DNA from: Brachypterus glaber
Lineage: Eukaryota > Arthropoda > Insecta > Coleoptera > Kateretidae
DNA length: 64,000 nucleotides
NCBI GenBank assembly: GCA_958510825.1
Contig: OY294046.1
Span: 44,001,794-44,065,793 of the forward strand
Direction: 5' to 3'
Under the pieces are notes generated by a model. It did no database searches. It saw nothing but the letters and a program-made list of their open reading frames with translations, and was not told the DNA's origin. Positions 31,043 through 42,006 of this stretch are shown piece by piece; positions within the stretch are counted from its first letter, which is position 1; each line of letters opens with the position of its first letter. The position numbers were made by a program, and so were the translations under genes.

Positions 31043-31705
31043 CAGGGCCGGCCTTTGTAAATTTCCGAGTCGCCCCTAGATTTTAGAAATATATTTTTTT
31101 ACATATAGGTAGTACCTATATTACTTTATAAACTGGACTAACATGCAGATTTTTGGTGGGTCTCCTTTATAGATGTTTTAATAGATATTAAAATTGTGCA
31201 AGTTTTTTTTTTAATTTTAAGTAAAATTTTCCCATACAAGTTTTGTATCAAAAATTTTGGTTTGTGGTAACATTAATACCAGAGGCGTTCCGGAGTAGGT
31301 ATCATACCCTTCCCCCCTTATCAAATAATTTTAAAACAAATTGATCAACACATAATTGAAACAAATCTAAAAGTGTTTTGTGGATTTTTTTAATCAATTT
31401 TATTTTTGGGAGAACGAAAGGTTTAACTATAATTTTTAAATTTTGAGTCAGCAAGTTTTTTTCTGCCAGCTGGCCAAATTAAGATCTAGGCCACATGGTA
31501 AAAACCTTTGATCGCTCATGCATAATACTAGGCTATACAGCGCCAAAGCAAAAGTCACGCTTTTTATATTTTTTGAAAGTTATTTTCTTTTTGGTTCATA
31601 TAATTTTATATTTATATATTTTTTAAATAAAGTAGTTTATTAAATTTATTATTTTTTTTAATTTTTTTTTTGGACTAGGGTGACCCCGCCCTAAAGCCGG
31701 CACTG
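31043..31705 (+). mobile_element. hAT non-autonomous element, CAGGGCCGGC/GCCGGCACTG, 8-bp TSD
   Basis: This 663-bp element begins CAGGGCCGGCCTTTG and ends AAAGCCGGCACTG. Flanks are ATTCTGAA (31035-31042) and ATTCTGAT (31706-31713), seven of eight identical. The interior is AT-rich without a transposase. Ends are shared with the MITE at 17595-17890. Confidence 0.85.
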
Positions 31706-32551
31706 ATTCTGATCCTTTAGATTGCCAATAAACCGGCGATTTTATTTTTGCAATCCGAGCGAAAAACTTTTTCGGGATTAAATTTTACATGATCTCTGCC
31801 CTCAATTTGTTTCCGCAAATTATTGAAAGCTGTTCGTATTCAAGTAATCCATGACCGCGGCTGCTCCAATCATGCTTTGAATTTAGTTTAGTTAATTTAG
31901 AAGATAAACTAAACCCCAAAAAAAGTGATGCATCTAAAATATTACCGTCTCACAGAGAAAAAATATTTTTCCTACGACCATAGCAGAAAATTGCTTATTA
32001 CCACACCCCGGGGACTAGCGAGCTGTTTTTCGTTCGTGAGCATAGCGTCAATTTAACACTGATTAGAAGCCACCGCGGTGTACCGCAAGACGGCTACGGG
32101 GATAGAACAAAGTAACGCCAGTGTATGATAAAAGCTAAAAAACATGACAAAATATGATAGCTAGCAATTGCAGAGGTTATGCTTATTACAAAGCCCCGAG
32201 ATTGATGGGAGCTATGACGTCACATTTTAAAAATTATAGGGCTCCATTGGACGCACACAGGTTATAAATCCCGGATTAAGGAATAACCCAATTTAATTTT
32301 TTTTTGATTTTTGCATAATAAATTATTCGCAAAAATCCAATAATAAGCACAATCAAGTGGCTTGAAAAACCGTTCATTAGTCACCAGTGCGTTTTTTATT
32401 TGTAAGTTGGGCGATTTTTTTAGTAATCTGTACAATTTGTCTTCGAGACTATATTTATGTATAAAAATAATGAAAAAATCTTGCTGTTATTATTATATAA
32501 AAAGAACAAGAAATATTATAATTAATATGTATAAAAATAAAAATGATATGA
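31706..32551. other. Intergenic with some GC-richer patches, no supported gene
   Basis: 31960-32110 is less AT-rich (CCCGGGGACTAGCGAGC, CCACCGCGGTGTACCGC) with a short CACCGCGGTG palindrome at 32071. A TATGACGTCA sits near 32214. I do not recognise a gene. Confidence 0.35.
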
Positions 32552-32670
32552 TGAACATTTTCTCCCAAGCAAGTCACCTGACCAAATGTCCCTCCCACTT
32601 TTCCGTTCATAATCACAGAGTGGGAGAGAGCGCACGATAGTAACGTGACTTGCTTGCGAGAAAATGTTCA
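32552..32670. mobile_element. 119-bp foldback
   Basis: TGAACATTTTCTC, AAGCAAGTCAC and CCTCCCACT pair with AGTGGGAG, GTGACTTGCTT and GAGAAAATGTTCA. The arms differ at only a few positions. Confidence 0.75.
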
Positions 32671-32699
32671 CTATATAAACTTATACTTGAATATCTTGG

Positions 32700-33140
32700 G
32701 CTTTTTAATAGTTAAATGGCTAAAAAACTGCTGCCAACAAAATAAATAAAAAATAATATTTTCCCCTATAAGCCTAGGCTCATTAAAATCAAAAACATAA
32801 AAAAATAAATAAACAAAAAAAAAATGAAAAAAAAAATTCAAATTTTTTTTCTAATGTATATATAAATTAAAAAAAAAAATCTTAAAAAAAAATGATTTTA
32901 CCCATTTTACCCACTTACCCCAACCCGATTTTTACCAAAAACAATCCCAGCCTAGAACTTTGGATAACCAACTTATTACGCACCGAGTACTCGAACCTAG
33001 TAGGCTGCGCCTCGTTAAAAAACGCACTCGATGTGCGTCGAGGTGTGTATACTATTTTTCCTACGAACGAACACCTAAACACCCAAAAAACGCAAAAATT
33101 ATCTTAAAATTATAAAATTTTCACAAATTTTCCACTTTTT
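32700..33140 (+). mobile_element. Helentron-like element interrupted by a ~100-bp insertion
   Basis: GATTTTTACCAAAAACAATCC, CAGCCTAGAACTTTGGATAA and a late CACCCAAAAAACGCAAAAAT match the family, but between about 32975 and 33075 lies a CpG-richer stretch (CACCGAGTACTCG, GCTGCGCCTCG, CGCACTCGATGTGCG) that replaces the core and GACR tract. The 71-codon ORF here is not gene-like. Confidence 0.5.
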
Positions 33141-33189
33141 GTATTTTTTTTTGAAGTTTTTCTTATTATTTAAGCTTCTTTTATACTTT

Positions 33190-33260
33190 TTATAGATGTT
33201 ATATGCCCGAAGATGGTTTTAAAAACCGAAATGCATCGCATTTATTTTAATAAATGATCA
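33190..33260 (+). ncRNA. Hammerhead-like relic (weak)
   Basis: CCGAAGATGGTTTTAAAAACC, GAAATGC and ATCGCATTT follow the order CUGANGA - stem II - GAAA - stem III (UGC/GCA) - UU. The first box has C instead of U at its second position, and no convincing stem I is seen. It may be a decayed ribozyme of a retroelement or a chance match. Confidence 0.3.
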
Positions 33261-33284
33261 GAAATTAAGGCATCTCTTATTTAT

Positions 33285-33913
33285 TATCTTAAAATTAGTT
33301 TGACAATTTGAGGTTATGTGTTCGACGTTTACTTATTTTTTGACAGCAGATATGTAAAATCAGCTGATTGTCACTTCCCAACCGTTGTCATAGGCAACGG
33401 GTGGAAAATTGACACTTACTACTAACTAGGTGGCAGGAAAAACCTTTTTTACACCTAGTGCCATTATTTATCGTAAAATGTGTTATTTTTTTTGGTAATC
33501 TTTGCAATACTTCTTTTTATTATTTTTTGAGTTATACCATTTATTTTCTATTTTAAAAAATAACTCTCTATGTTATACAATAGTAAAAAACCAGTAGTGT
33601 GTTGAATTAAAAATATATATATTTTAAGTATTCAATAAATAAATGATGGGTTTGACCGACTGAGATTTTAAATAAATAAATAACCTACTTTGTACACAGT
33701 CTAGAGCTAAATTTAAATAAAAACAATTTTTTTATTTGAAAAGCTGGTTTGAAGAGTGTGCATTTTTTTCATAAAAAGTAAAAAAGTAAAACTACATTTT
33801 TGTTTGGACTTTGAACTTTAAAATTGCAAATTTCGGTTAAGTTCATACAGTAATTTTAAAATAATATTGTAATTTTAAAACTTGATTTTAAGTTGTCATA
33901 CTAAAGTTAAAGG
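33285..33913. other. AT-rich intergenic
   Basis: Contains a small CCGTTGTCATAGGCAACGG hairpin at about 33382-33400. Nothing else supported. Confidence 0.4.
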
Positions 33914-34923
33914 TCTACACGGTAAAAATAAATTACATTAAATTACATAGTCCGTAAATGGTAATATTTTGCCATAGACCGGAATGGTAAAAATTACATA
34001 GCCCGTAATGGTAATGTTTTGCATAGACCGGAACAGTAAAAATTACATAGCCATAATGGTAATATTTTGCATAGACCGGAATGGTAAAAATTACATAGTC
34101 CAGAATGGTAATATTTTGCATAGACCGGAATCCTAAAAATTACATAGTCCAGAATGGTTATATTTAGCATAGACTTTTAATTATAAAAACAAACGTAAAA
34201 AAACAATCAGCTTGAACGATTTTTTTATATTTGCCTACAGTACTTATGGTGTGTTTAATAATTTTTTAAAATACTAACATACTGTCATATTAAAAGTACT
34301 TTTAAAACAACTTAAACACTACGATATTTCAAGAACGCTTTGACATAGAGACTTGAAATTTGAAAAAAAATATTTACTTAGAAAATGTTTGTTCCAAATT
34401 ACAAGTCTCTGTGTCAAAGCTTTTTTGAATTATCGTAGCGTAAAGTTCATTTGGTTTAATAAACCAAACCATTTGCACCCTTAATACAAGTATAAACTGC
34501 TTACATCTTTCTTTAAAGATCTATTTGTTGATAAAGATCGTTATTTATAATGAATGTACATTTTAGGCCGCAAATAAAGCATTTAAATATAGTACATAAA
34601 TAATATTTACCTTTTTTTACACTTTTAACACTTTAATGCGTAGCTATCTCTCTAACAATAACAATATTAAACGGTCCGTCTCATGATGCGACGCCTTCTT
34701 GTTTATTGTCCAAAGCGCACGAGCGTCTTAAAATAACATAGCCCGACATTGTAAAATCATGTAAAAATATGTAAATCAATGTAAATATATTTTTTTACAT
34801 TATTTTACATTATTTTACATAAATTCATGAATTATGCATAGTCCAGAATAGTAAATTTACTATTCCGTACTATTTAAATTCATCTATTTTTACATTATTT
34901 TACATGCAGTTTTTACAGTGTAG
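33914..34923 (-). mobile_element. ~1-kb CTACACTGTAAAAA element, copy 2, inverted
   Basis: A reverse-complement partner of 28794-29767 along its whole length: minisatellite (33930-34170, five units), core palindrome (34318-34440), the GGTTTAATAAACC word, the GC-richer patch, TGTAAAAATATG words and CATGCAGTTTTTACAGTGTAG at the end. It has more minisatellite units and fewer AATGTAAAAG repeats than copy 1. Confidence 0.7.
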
Positions 34924-35355
34924 TTTAAAGAAATTACTATAGTAAGGTTATTTTAGAACTTAATTTCAGAATAAATCTTGAAATTACGTTGCCATCGTAA
35001 GTTTAAAGGATTAATTTAAAGGTTCATTTTAATTTACTATAAAACAGTAAAAAAAATTGGTTAAAATCATATGAATTTAGCAATTTAATCTTTTAATACT
35101 ACACTTTAACTGTGCCCCCATTTTATATACTGTACAGTTCTTTATTAAAAATTCAGTCTTTTCATGTTACACTTAAAAATATACCTTTTTAAGGGTATAT
35201 AGGATAAATCATCCTTAGGTTTTCCAATAGAAGTCTAGCATATCAGCAAGTTGGCTTGAAGAGAAAATAAAGCAGGCCCTGATAAAATTTATGCAAAAGG
35301 ATTTCGACAGCTGGATAGCTTTAAGAGATATGGGTAAATATTACAAACTAGGGCC
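34924..35355. other. AT-rich, no supported feature
   Basis: No gene or element supported. Confidence 0.4.
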
Positions 35356-35480
35356 CTAAGGTACACCGTAAAAAATGAGGGTAAAATTAGAAAATATTAT
35401 TAGGAGATAATTATAAAATTTGTGTTTTTTAAACCAAATTTTTTACTATTTTATAAATTATTTAACTAAATTTTTAAATA
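35356..35480 (+). repeat. Left end of the CACYGTAAAAAATG element family (single end)
   Basis: CACCGTAAAAAATGAGGGTA, then ATAATTATAAAATTTGTG and TAAACCAAATTTTTTACT, parallels 48235-48340 (ACTGTAAAAAAATGGAGTA ... ATTATAAAATTTATACG ... TTTAAACTGAATTTAACT). No right end was identified. Confidence 0.4.
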
Positions 35481-36349
35481 AACCCTTTTTACGATGACGA
35501 TGTAAAACCTAAAAATGATTTTAAACGCCCAACTATTTTAAATGAATCGTAATAATTATTATTTAGAAAACATAACATTATTTGACCAAATGGTGTTATT
35601 TACGCCAAATATTTCTCCTGACAGATAATATGTCCTGTGTTTTGTTCATTAAATATAAAATAAACCATAAATAAAACCGACCACATATAATAATGTATGT
35701 ATGGTATGTACACAATAAATGTGTACTTTGGTGTACTTCCTCCAGAAGAGGGTCATTATTTTCGGTATGGAGGGGTTTTTTAAATAGTCAGCGTACCATA
35801 AGAATAGGATCAGTGACATCATAATATGACATCATAGTATGTATATTAAAGGACAAGTTAAATAAGACACTATTTTGTCGCGCGCGTCTGTTTGGTAAAC
35901 GAGTGCCAAGTGGTGGTCCCGTTTTAATTTGACGCTAGGATAATACCGGGTAAGCCGGATAATTAAGATAAATCTAATCGTTTTAAAGCAATTTCACTTA
36001 AAACCGGCTTAAATTGGTTCTAATACCAACCAAATTTTTAGAAAATGCTCTGATAACTCGGATAAGCCGGATATCCTGATTAAGGGATCACTCAAATATT
36101 ACGGCAGGCTAAAAATCTTTTAAATGCCGCTAAACTTGATTCTGTGGACCTGTAATATTAAAATACCAAGAGAAAATTATAAAATTTGTGATTATAGGGC
36201 GTTATTTCAATATTACTTAACGCTTAAAGTTTAACAAAGATTTTCTTTAGTATTTCCTTTAAAATAAGGTTGGTTTGGACTCTTGGGCGCTGAAATAAAA
36301 ATACTACTTAATTTATTTTTTAGAAATTTATCTTTAAGATTATGACGTC
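35481..36349. other. Intergenic, no supported gene
   Basis: A CpG-richer patch CGCGCGCGTCTG lies near 35879. Nothing further supported. Confidence 0.35.
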
Positions 36350-36381
36350 ACAATGCACTAATAGTGCGCTATGACGTCAGC
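36350..36381. promoter_or_regulatory. Palindrome with two TGACGTCA sites
   Basis: TATGACGTCACA and TATGACGTCAGC flank a TGCACTAATAGTGC palindrome. TGACGTCA is the CREB/ATF consensus. There is no adjacent gene, so a regulatory role is unsupported and the structure may be part of a repeat. Confidence 0.35.
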
Positions 36382-36483
36382 AGTTTGCCGATATGGAAGG
36401 ACAACTATAATTTAGATTAGATAAAGTTACAAATCTATAGGTTCTGTGTCTCTAAAAAGTAAAAAATAAAAACTTTTTTCTCA

Positions 36484-36659
36484 AAAAAGATTAACCTACT
36501 TCTGTCTTTAAATAGTAAAAAATAAAAAATAATTCGGTGCCAATTTCACAGCAAACAATTTAAAAACGAAAATAATTGTTAGTATTTAATTTAGGGAGTG
36601 GTGAAATTGGCACCGGCTTATTTTTTTCTTTTTAGAGAAAGAAGTCGGTTCATTTTTTT
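36484..36659. mobile_element. ~176-bp foldback
   Basis: TTCGGTGCCAATTTCAC pairs with GTGAAATTGGCACCGG. Outer arms (GATTAACCTACTTCT..., AAAAAATAAAAAATAA) pair with TTATTTTTTTCTTTTT and AAGAAGTCGGTTC. The arms are interrupted by small mismatches. Confidence 0.65.
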
Positions 36660-37620
36660 GCGAAGAGTTTTCTTATAATGATAATAAAACGCCCTTTTCT
36701 GGTGGAATTCCACATTTTATTTAATAATTCAGTTCAAAACAGGACAATAAATATTGAAAATGGTGAACTGTAACGCGAGTCAGTACCTAGCAATAGATCA
36801 ACTATTATAAAGTATGGGCACGTGCATGTACATTACCATAAACTAGTAGCATTTGTTTCTGGGATAGGTGCAACACTTTGTTATTGTGTGGGTCATTATT
36901 ACATAAAGGGACACTTGAGTACCCAAACATTGAACTAATATCTAAGGAATAAAAAAAAATAAAAACTAAAATAAGGCCGTTTAAGGATTGACGAATAAAA
37001 TCTAAAATGGAAGATATAATCCTCAATTAAGCCCAGATGATAAAACCCCATAGGGTAACTTCATCTAGGCTTGCTTTCTTCTAGAGTCCGTGAACGAAGT
37101 GATATTTAATCTAGTTGAAGTTTACAGTAAATTTAACTGTATTCAGGGAAACTATTTTTTTTTTGTTCTTAGCCGTCTGTTTTTTGCTTTTTGAAATTAT
37201 TCCAAACGCAATTAAACCAGATCAAAAACATTTCCAGAACCAAATAACAAAGAATGCCCCAATTACGTCCCTAATTTAGTAGTAAGTAATAGTCTAGGAG
37301 GAAGTGATTTTTTTTGCTAATACTTTTTTAATACTAATCAACAAAAGTCTGAGTCTGTCAAAAAATTTCGGTGGGTTCTCTGGATTGAAAATTCAAATGC
37401 GTGAACTTATTTTTTTTTTAGTTATGAATCTTTTAGATGTATTAAGCCCATTTGTATCTTCCAAAGTATTTTTTAACTTAACCCATCGGAATACCGGCCA
37501 CTGAATACAAGATTTTTTGCTTAGAATTACTCAGTTTTCAATCCTATCTATGTTCGCTGTCTGAGAAAATTAATACCAAAAAAATTCACTGTCTCCTGGA
37601 CTATAACTATAGGCTAATTC
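36660..37620. other. AT-rich intergenic, no supported gene
   Basis: ORFs of 66-73 codons occur on both strands without recognisable motifs. Confidence 0.4.
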
Positions 37621-37753
37621 GTTTTTACGTGATAGTGACTCGTGCTTAAAGCGACCCCCCGCTTTACGCTTTCTGCATCAGAACCTATACTTAGTCTACC
37701 CCCTTTTCGTTTTGTTCCCCGCGCTGTAGATACTTTCACTATCACGTATTTAC
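37621..37753. repeat. 133-bp element with ACGTGATAGTGA inverted ends
   Basis: GTTTTTACGTGATAGTGA at the left and TCACTATCACGTATTTAC at the right are an ~18-bp TIR. The centre is C-rich and unpaired (GACCCCCCGCTTTACGC). TSD not clear. Confidence 0.6.
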
Positions 37754-37867
37754 GGCTCATACTTTAGCTAGGTAGCCTGCCAACTAGATCCACTAAGCCT
37801 TTTTTAAACATAAACTTTTTAGAATTTAACTTTCAAAAGTTGTTTAGAATCAGATTAAAATTTGATC

Positions 37868-38665
37868 TACACTGAAAAAAATAGGGTCAAAATTACACAA
37901 TAATTAGTAAATTTAAATAGCAATAATAATGCAATTATTCTAGATATATAATTTTACAAAATGTTGTCATTTTATAAATATTATTTAGCAAACTGTTGTT
38001 AGTTTTATACAATAATCAGTATTTTTACTTTGCCCATTAAGAATTTTACTATAAGCATTGTACAAGTACAAATGAATTTTAAAGAACTTTTTATCTTTTA
38101 ATGTAAATTAACAAAACCTTATTAATTTTACAAACAAACTTGCGTTATAACTACAGTTATTGTGAATTTACCTTAATAAGACTAGCGGAGCAGCCCGATG
38201 CGTGCTCCTCCTTGCACCAGTTAATGCCGTAGCACGTTGTTGTGAGACGCAGGCAAATGTTTTTTTTTTATTTAGCTGTGTTTTGTTTAGTGTTGTTATA
38301 TTTATAATCGGTAAGTAAGTTATCCTTGTTATTTATATGTTATTTTGTAGTTTTTGTAGGTGTAGGTTACATTTTGGCTAATATATCCATAGTTGTGCAG
38401 AGCTGTCAGCAGGTAAATTTTTAAGAAGAATAGGTTTTTATTTATGTAATAAAAACACCTTTCAGTTTATAATGTGTTTTATTTGTAATTTCAATTTCAT
38501 ACCCACACCATTTTTTTCCATTTTCTTTTCTATACATAGTAGTAAAATTGTAAAATTCAGTTTTAATTTCACAAAAAAAAAAAAAATTCATTATTAATTT
38601 TGCAAAAAAAATTTAAGTTTCAATAACATTTCGCAAAAATAATGTGAAATAATTTTTTCAGTGTA
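37868..38665 (+). mobile_element. ~800-bp TACACTGAAAAAAAT MITE
   Basis: TIRs are TACACTGAAAAAAAT and ATTTTTTCAGTGTA. In the middle lies a GC-richer patch (38186-38258, GCGGAGCAGCCCGATGCG) followed by CGGTAAGTAAG (38310), a strong splice-donor consensus. The remainder is AT-rich. There is no transposase ORF. The TA at both ends could be either TIR or TSD. Confidence 0.7.
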
Positions 38666-39094
38666 GGCCAACTTTTGACTTTTTTGGAAAAAAAAACAAG
38701 CCAAAATTTGTGAATGGTTAGTAAAATATAATAGTCAGGGTAGATTAAACATCAAACTTTTTACTTTGCTTCTTAAATAATATTAATTAACCTCGCAATT
38801 AACTATAATTGTGTATATTATTATAGGTAAAACGATATAGCAGATAACATCTATACCTACCAGCACGCTGTACCGAGTATTCACTATTTAGTGTTAAATT
38901 TCATAATTAATAAATATGACTGGTACGGAAATATAATATGTACAAGACATTAATACTATTAATAGTAGGGTGTGTAATATAAATATGCTAATGAATATCA
39001 TATCTTATTAATATTATTTAAAAACGGATTTTAGCTTTTGTTTAATTTAAATATGAAGGATGCAGAATAAAAAGATGACGATTTTTGCCGTCAT
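38666..39094. other. AT-rich intergenic
   Basis: Ends with a GATGACG...CGTCATC hairpin at about 39074-39095 directly before the tandem array. Confidence 0.4.
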
Positions 39095-40110
39095 CAGACT
39101 TTCGTACCTAGGTGTATAAAAACTTTTTTTAAGTTTTTGATGCAGAGATGACTGCAGTATTATTTTTTTTGTCACATTTTTTAGTTCCTACTTTTGATGC
39201 TTATAAGCATATTATACAGTGCAGTACAAAAGTCACCCCCCCCCCTTTTAACTTTTGAACGAGTCACGATATCGACTTCAAATTTAGAACTCTTAAATAA
39301 GACAACTTAAACTATCTTTTAGCATATATTTGATATTTTTAGCTGTTAAAATGTGAGCAGGGGGGCATGGGGGGACATTTTTTTAAATGGAAAGGGGGGT
39401 CGTGTAATACATCATATCAAAGCTTATAAAATTTCAGACTTTCGTACCTAGGTGTATAAAAACTTTTTTTAAGTTTTTGATGCAGAGATGACTGCAGTAT
39501 TATTTTTTTGTCACATTTTTTAGTTCCTACTTTTGATGCTTATAAGCATATTATACAGTGCAGTACAAAAGTCACCCCCCCCCCTTTTAACTTTTGAACG
39601 AGTCACGATATCGACTTCAAATTTAGAACTCTTAAATAAGACAACTTAAACTATCTTTTAGCATATATTTGATATTTTTAGCTGTTAAAATGTGAGCAGG
39701 GGGGCATGGGGGGACATTTTTTTAAATGGAAAGGGGGGTCGTGTAATACATCATATCAAAGCTTATAAAATTTCAGACTTTCGTACCTAGGTGTATAAAA
39801 ACTTTTTTTAAGTTTTTGATGCAGAGATGACTGCAGTATTATTTTTTTGTCACATTTTTTAGTTCCTACTTTTGATGCTTATAAGCATATTATACAGTGC
39901 GGTACAAAAGTCACCCCCCCCCCCTTTTAACTTTTGAACGAGTTACCATATCGACTTCAAATTTAGAACTCTTAAATAAGACAACTTAAACTATCTTTTA
40001 GCATATATTTGATATTTTCAGCTGTTAAAATGTGAGCAGGGGGTCATGGGGGACATTTTTTTAAATGGAAAGGGGGTCGTGTGATACATCATTTTAAAGC
40101 TTATAAAATT
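39095..40110 (+). repeat. Near-identical 340-bp tandem triplication
   Basis: Units start with CAGACTTTCGTACCTAGG at 39095, 39435 and 39774. Each has ~120 bp of flank plus the first ~220 bp of the CAGTGCGG MITE. Units 1 and 2 differ only by a base or two, and unit 3 by a few substitutions and short indels. The third unit runs on into the complete MITE. Confidence 0.9.
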
Positions 40111-40604
40111 CTCTATTTAAACTAACATTTTTAAATTTTTTAAAAATGTTTTTTAAGGTTTTATTTTTCAATTTTTGGTGCTAAAACATTCGATTTTTTA
40201 AGTTTTTTTTTATAAATTTTTATTTATGTCAACTAAAATTAGTTTAACTAACATTTTTTATGATGAAATTAGGTATTTTTAAAAAATTATTTGTTTTTTT
40301 TTTAGAGGAATTTTGACATTAATACCCATTTTCAACCCCATTTTAAACCCAATTTTTTTTTTTTATTTAAAAATATGGAGTTAAATGGAGAATTTTATAA
40401 GCTTTGAAATGATGTATTACACGACCCCCCTTTCTATTTAAAAAAATGTGATCCCATGCCCGCCTGCCCACATTTTAAGAGCTGAAAGTATTAAATATAT
40501 GCTAAAAGATAGTTTAAGTTATCTTATTTAAAAGTTCCATATTTGAAGTCGATATCTCAACTGGTTCAAAAGTTAAGAGGGGGGGTGACTTTTGGACCGC
40601 TCTG
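39895..40604. mobile_element. 710-bp CAGTGCGG MITE (TA TSD)
   Basis: TA-CAGTGCGGTACAAAAGTCACC and GGTGACTTTTGGACCGCTCTG-TA are the termini, with long inverted arms sharing AACTTTTGAACGAGT and TCGACTTCAAATTTAGAACT. It is the same family as 10523-11193. It is the only full-length member of the local triplication. Confidence 0.85.
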
Positions 40605-40685
40605 TATATGTAAAACATAAAATTATCTCCTAAGCGCCAAACAGAAGCTCGCATAACTAAAATAATGCATAGCATACGGTGCAGT

Positions 40686-41879
40686 AATTGGCTTGAAAAA
40701 ATCAATCGGTACCGTTATGTCCCTTTTGTCAAACTCAAAAATCAACAGCTGGCAATCCCGAATTAAACTTTATGAATCTATAGTCCTATCTACTTTGCTT
40801 TATAGTTCTCCAGTTTGGGCGTTACGTTTCTTTAATGAAATTGAGCGTGTTCAGTTGGCCTTTTTTAAAAGATTATTTTTACTCCCCCGCAACACCCCGG
40901 ATTATATGATACGACTCGAAACTGGGTCCGTTAAAGTTTCTTTCTTGATTTTTAAAATGTGCCTTAATTGGATTGAAAAGCTTATTAGAATGCCCGCTCA
41001 TAGATACCCCAAGCTTTGTTTTAACCGCTTACAAAACTTAAACAATGGTAATACAAAATATAACTGGTTGGCACAGTTTCAATGTATGCTGGAAAAAATT
41101 GATGAATCTAACTTTTTGACTAATTTAACAGTAAGAAAAATAAAATACAATAGACCAATTTTACTTAACAAATTTCGCGAATTTCTACATAGAGATGACA
41201 TAAATTCATTATTTTTTTCCAAAAATTCAACTATTTATCAAAAGTTTAGAATTAATCTGGAACCTCAAAATTATTTATACTGTCGAGATAATATCTCTAT
41301 CATTCGTATAATAATGCAATTACGTATGGCTACAAGCTTTTCTACCTCCTTCTCATTCAATGGCAGCTTTTACAAAATCAACCCTAAAGAAGTATGTACT
41401 ATTTGCAACTTAAACGAGTTTGAGACTTTAGATCATATTTTCTTTAAATGCCCCATGTACAAACCGTTGCGTGCACCTTACATTGATAGCCTTATTAACC
41501 TAGACGGTCTAGTCTTTGCACTTAACTTTCTTAATGTAACTAAAATAAAAATGCTGCACAGTTTTATCGGAAACTTATTAAAGCTCCGTTCCTTTATAAC
41601 TAACGAATAATGCTTTTTGTCTTTAACCTTTAAATATTGGTATTATCGTTTCTTCTTTTAATTAACTTTTTTTTTGTATTAAAATTTCTGCTTTTTCTTT
41701 TTATTAAATTATCTATGAATATCCATCAAATTACTTAAATAGTTAGGGTTTAGTATTTAGTGTATTTTTTTTTCTCTTCTCTTGTATTTTTTTTTATATA
41801 TTCAAACTTCTTGTAACAAGATTTGTAATCTTTTATACAATAAACGTTTATTATTATTATTATTATTAATTGGCTTGAA
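40686..41879 (+). mobile_element. 5'-truncated non-LTR retrotransposon with 12-bp TSD
   Basis: AATTGGCTTGAA at 40686-40697 is repeated exactly at 41868-41879. Between them lies the 3' part of a LINE: the open frame 40693-41610, a ~260-bp 3' UTR, an AATAAA word (about 41839) and a (TTA)n tail. Target-primed reverse transcription explains the 5' truncation, tail and TSD. It landed about 80 bp after the CAGTGCGG MITE. Confidence 0.9.
40693..41610 (+). pseudogene. LINE ORF2 C-terminal fragment (RT thumb and zinc knuckle), 5'-truncated
   Basis: The frame enters from the TSD without a native start; the ~300 residues are open to a TAA at 41608-41610. The N-terminal part (SWQSRIKLYESIVLSTLLYS with PVW) is the conserved region just after the reverse-transcriptase palm in Jockey/R1/I-group LINEs. 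Near the C-terminus, CTICNLNEFETLDHIFFKC gives CX2CX9HX4C, the zinc-knuckle of these elements. In an intact element ORF2 supplies endonuclease and reverse transcriptase; both catalytic domains are absent here. No internal stop is seen, so the insertion may be recent. The clade is not decided. Confidence 0.85.
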
Positions 41880-42006
41880 GTGCCATCATGTGTATTGTGC
41901 GAAGGCTTATAACGTTATGTTTATGGTTATGCGAACCTGTAGACGATGCTTTAAAGAAAGGCCCCTTTCTGCCTTCAAAATTTAAAAATATATATATTTT
42001 TTTTGT

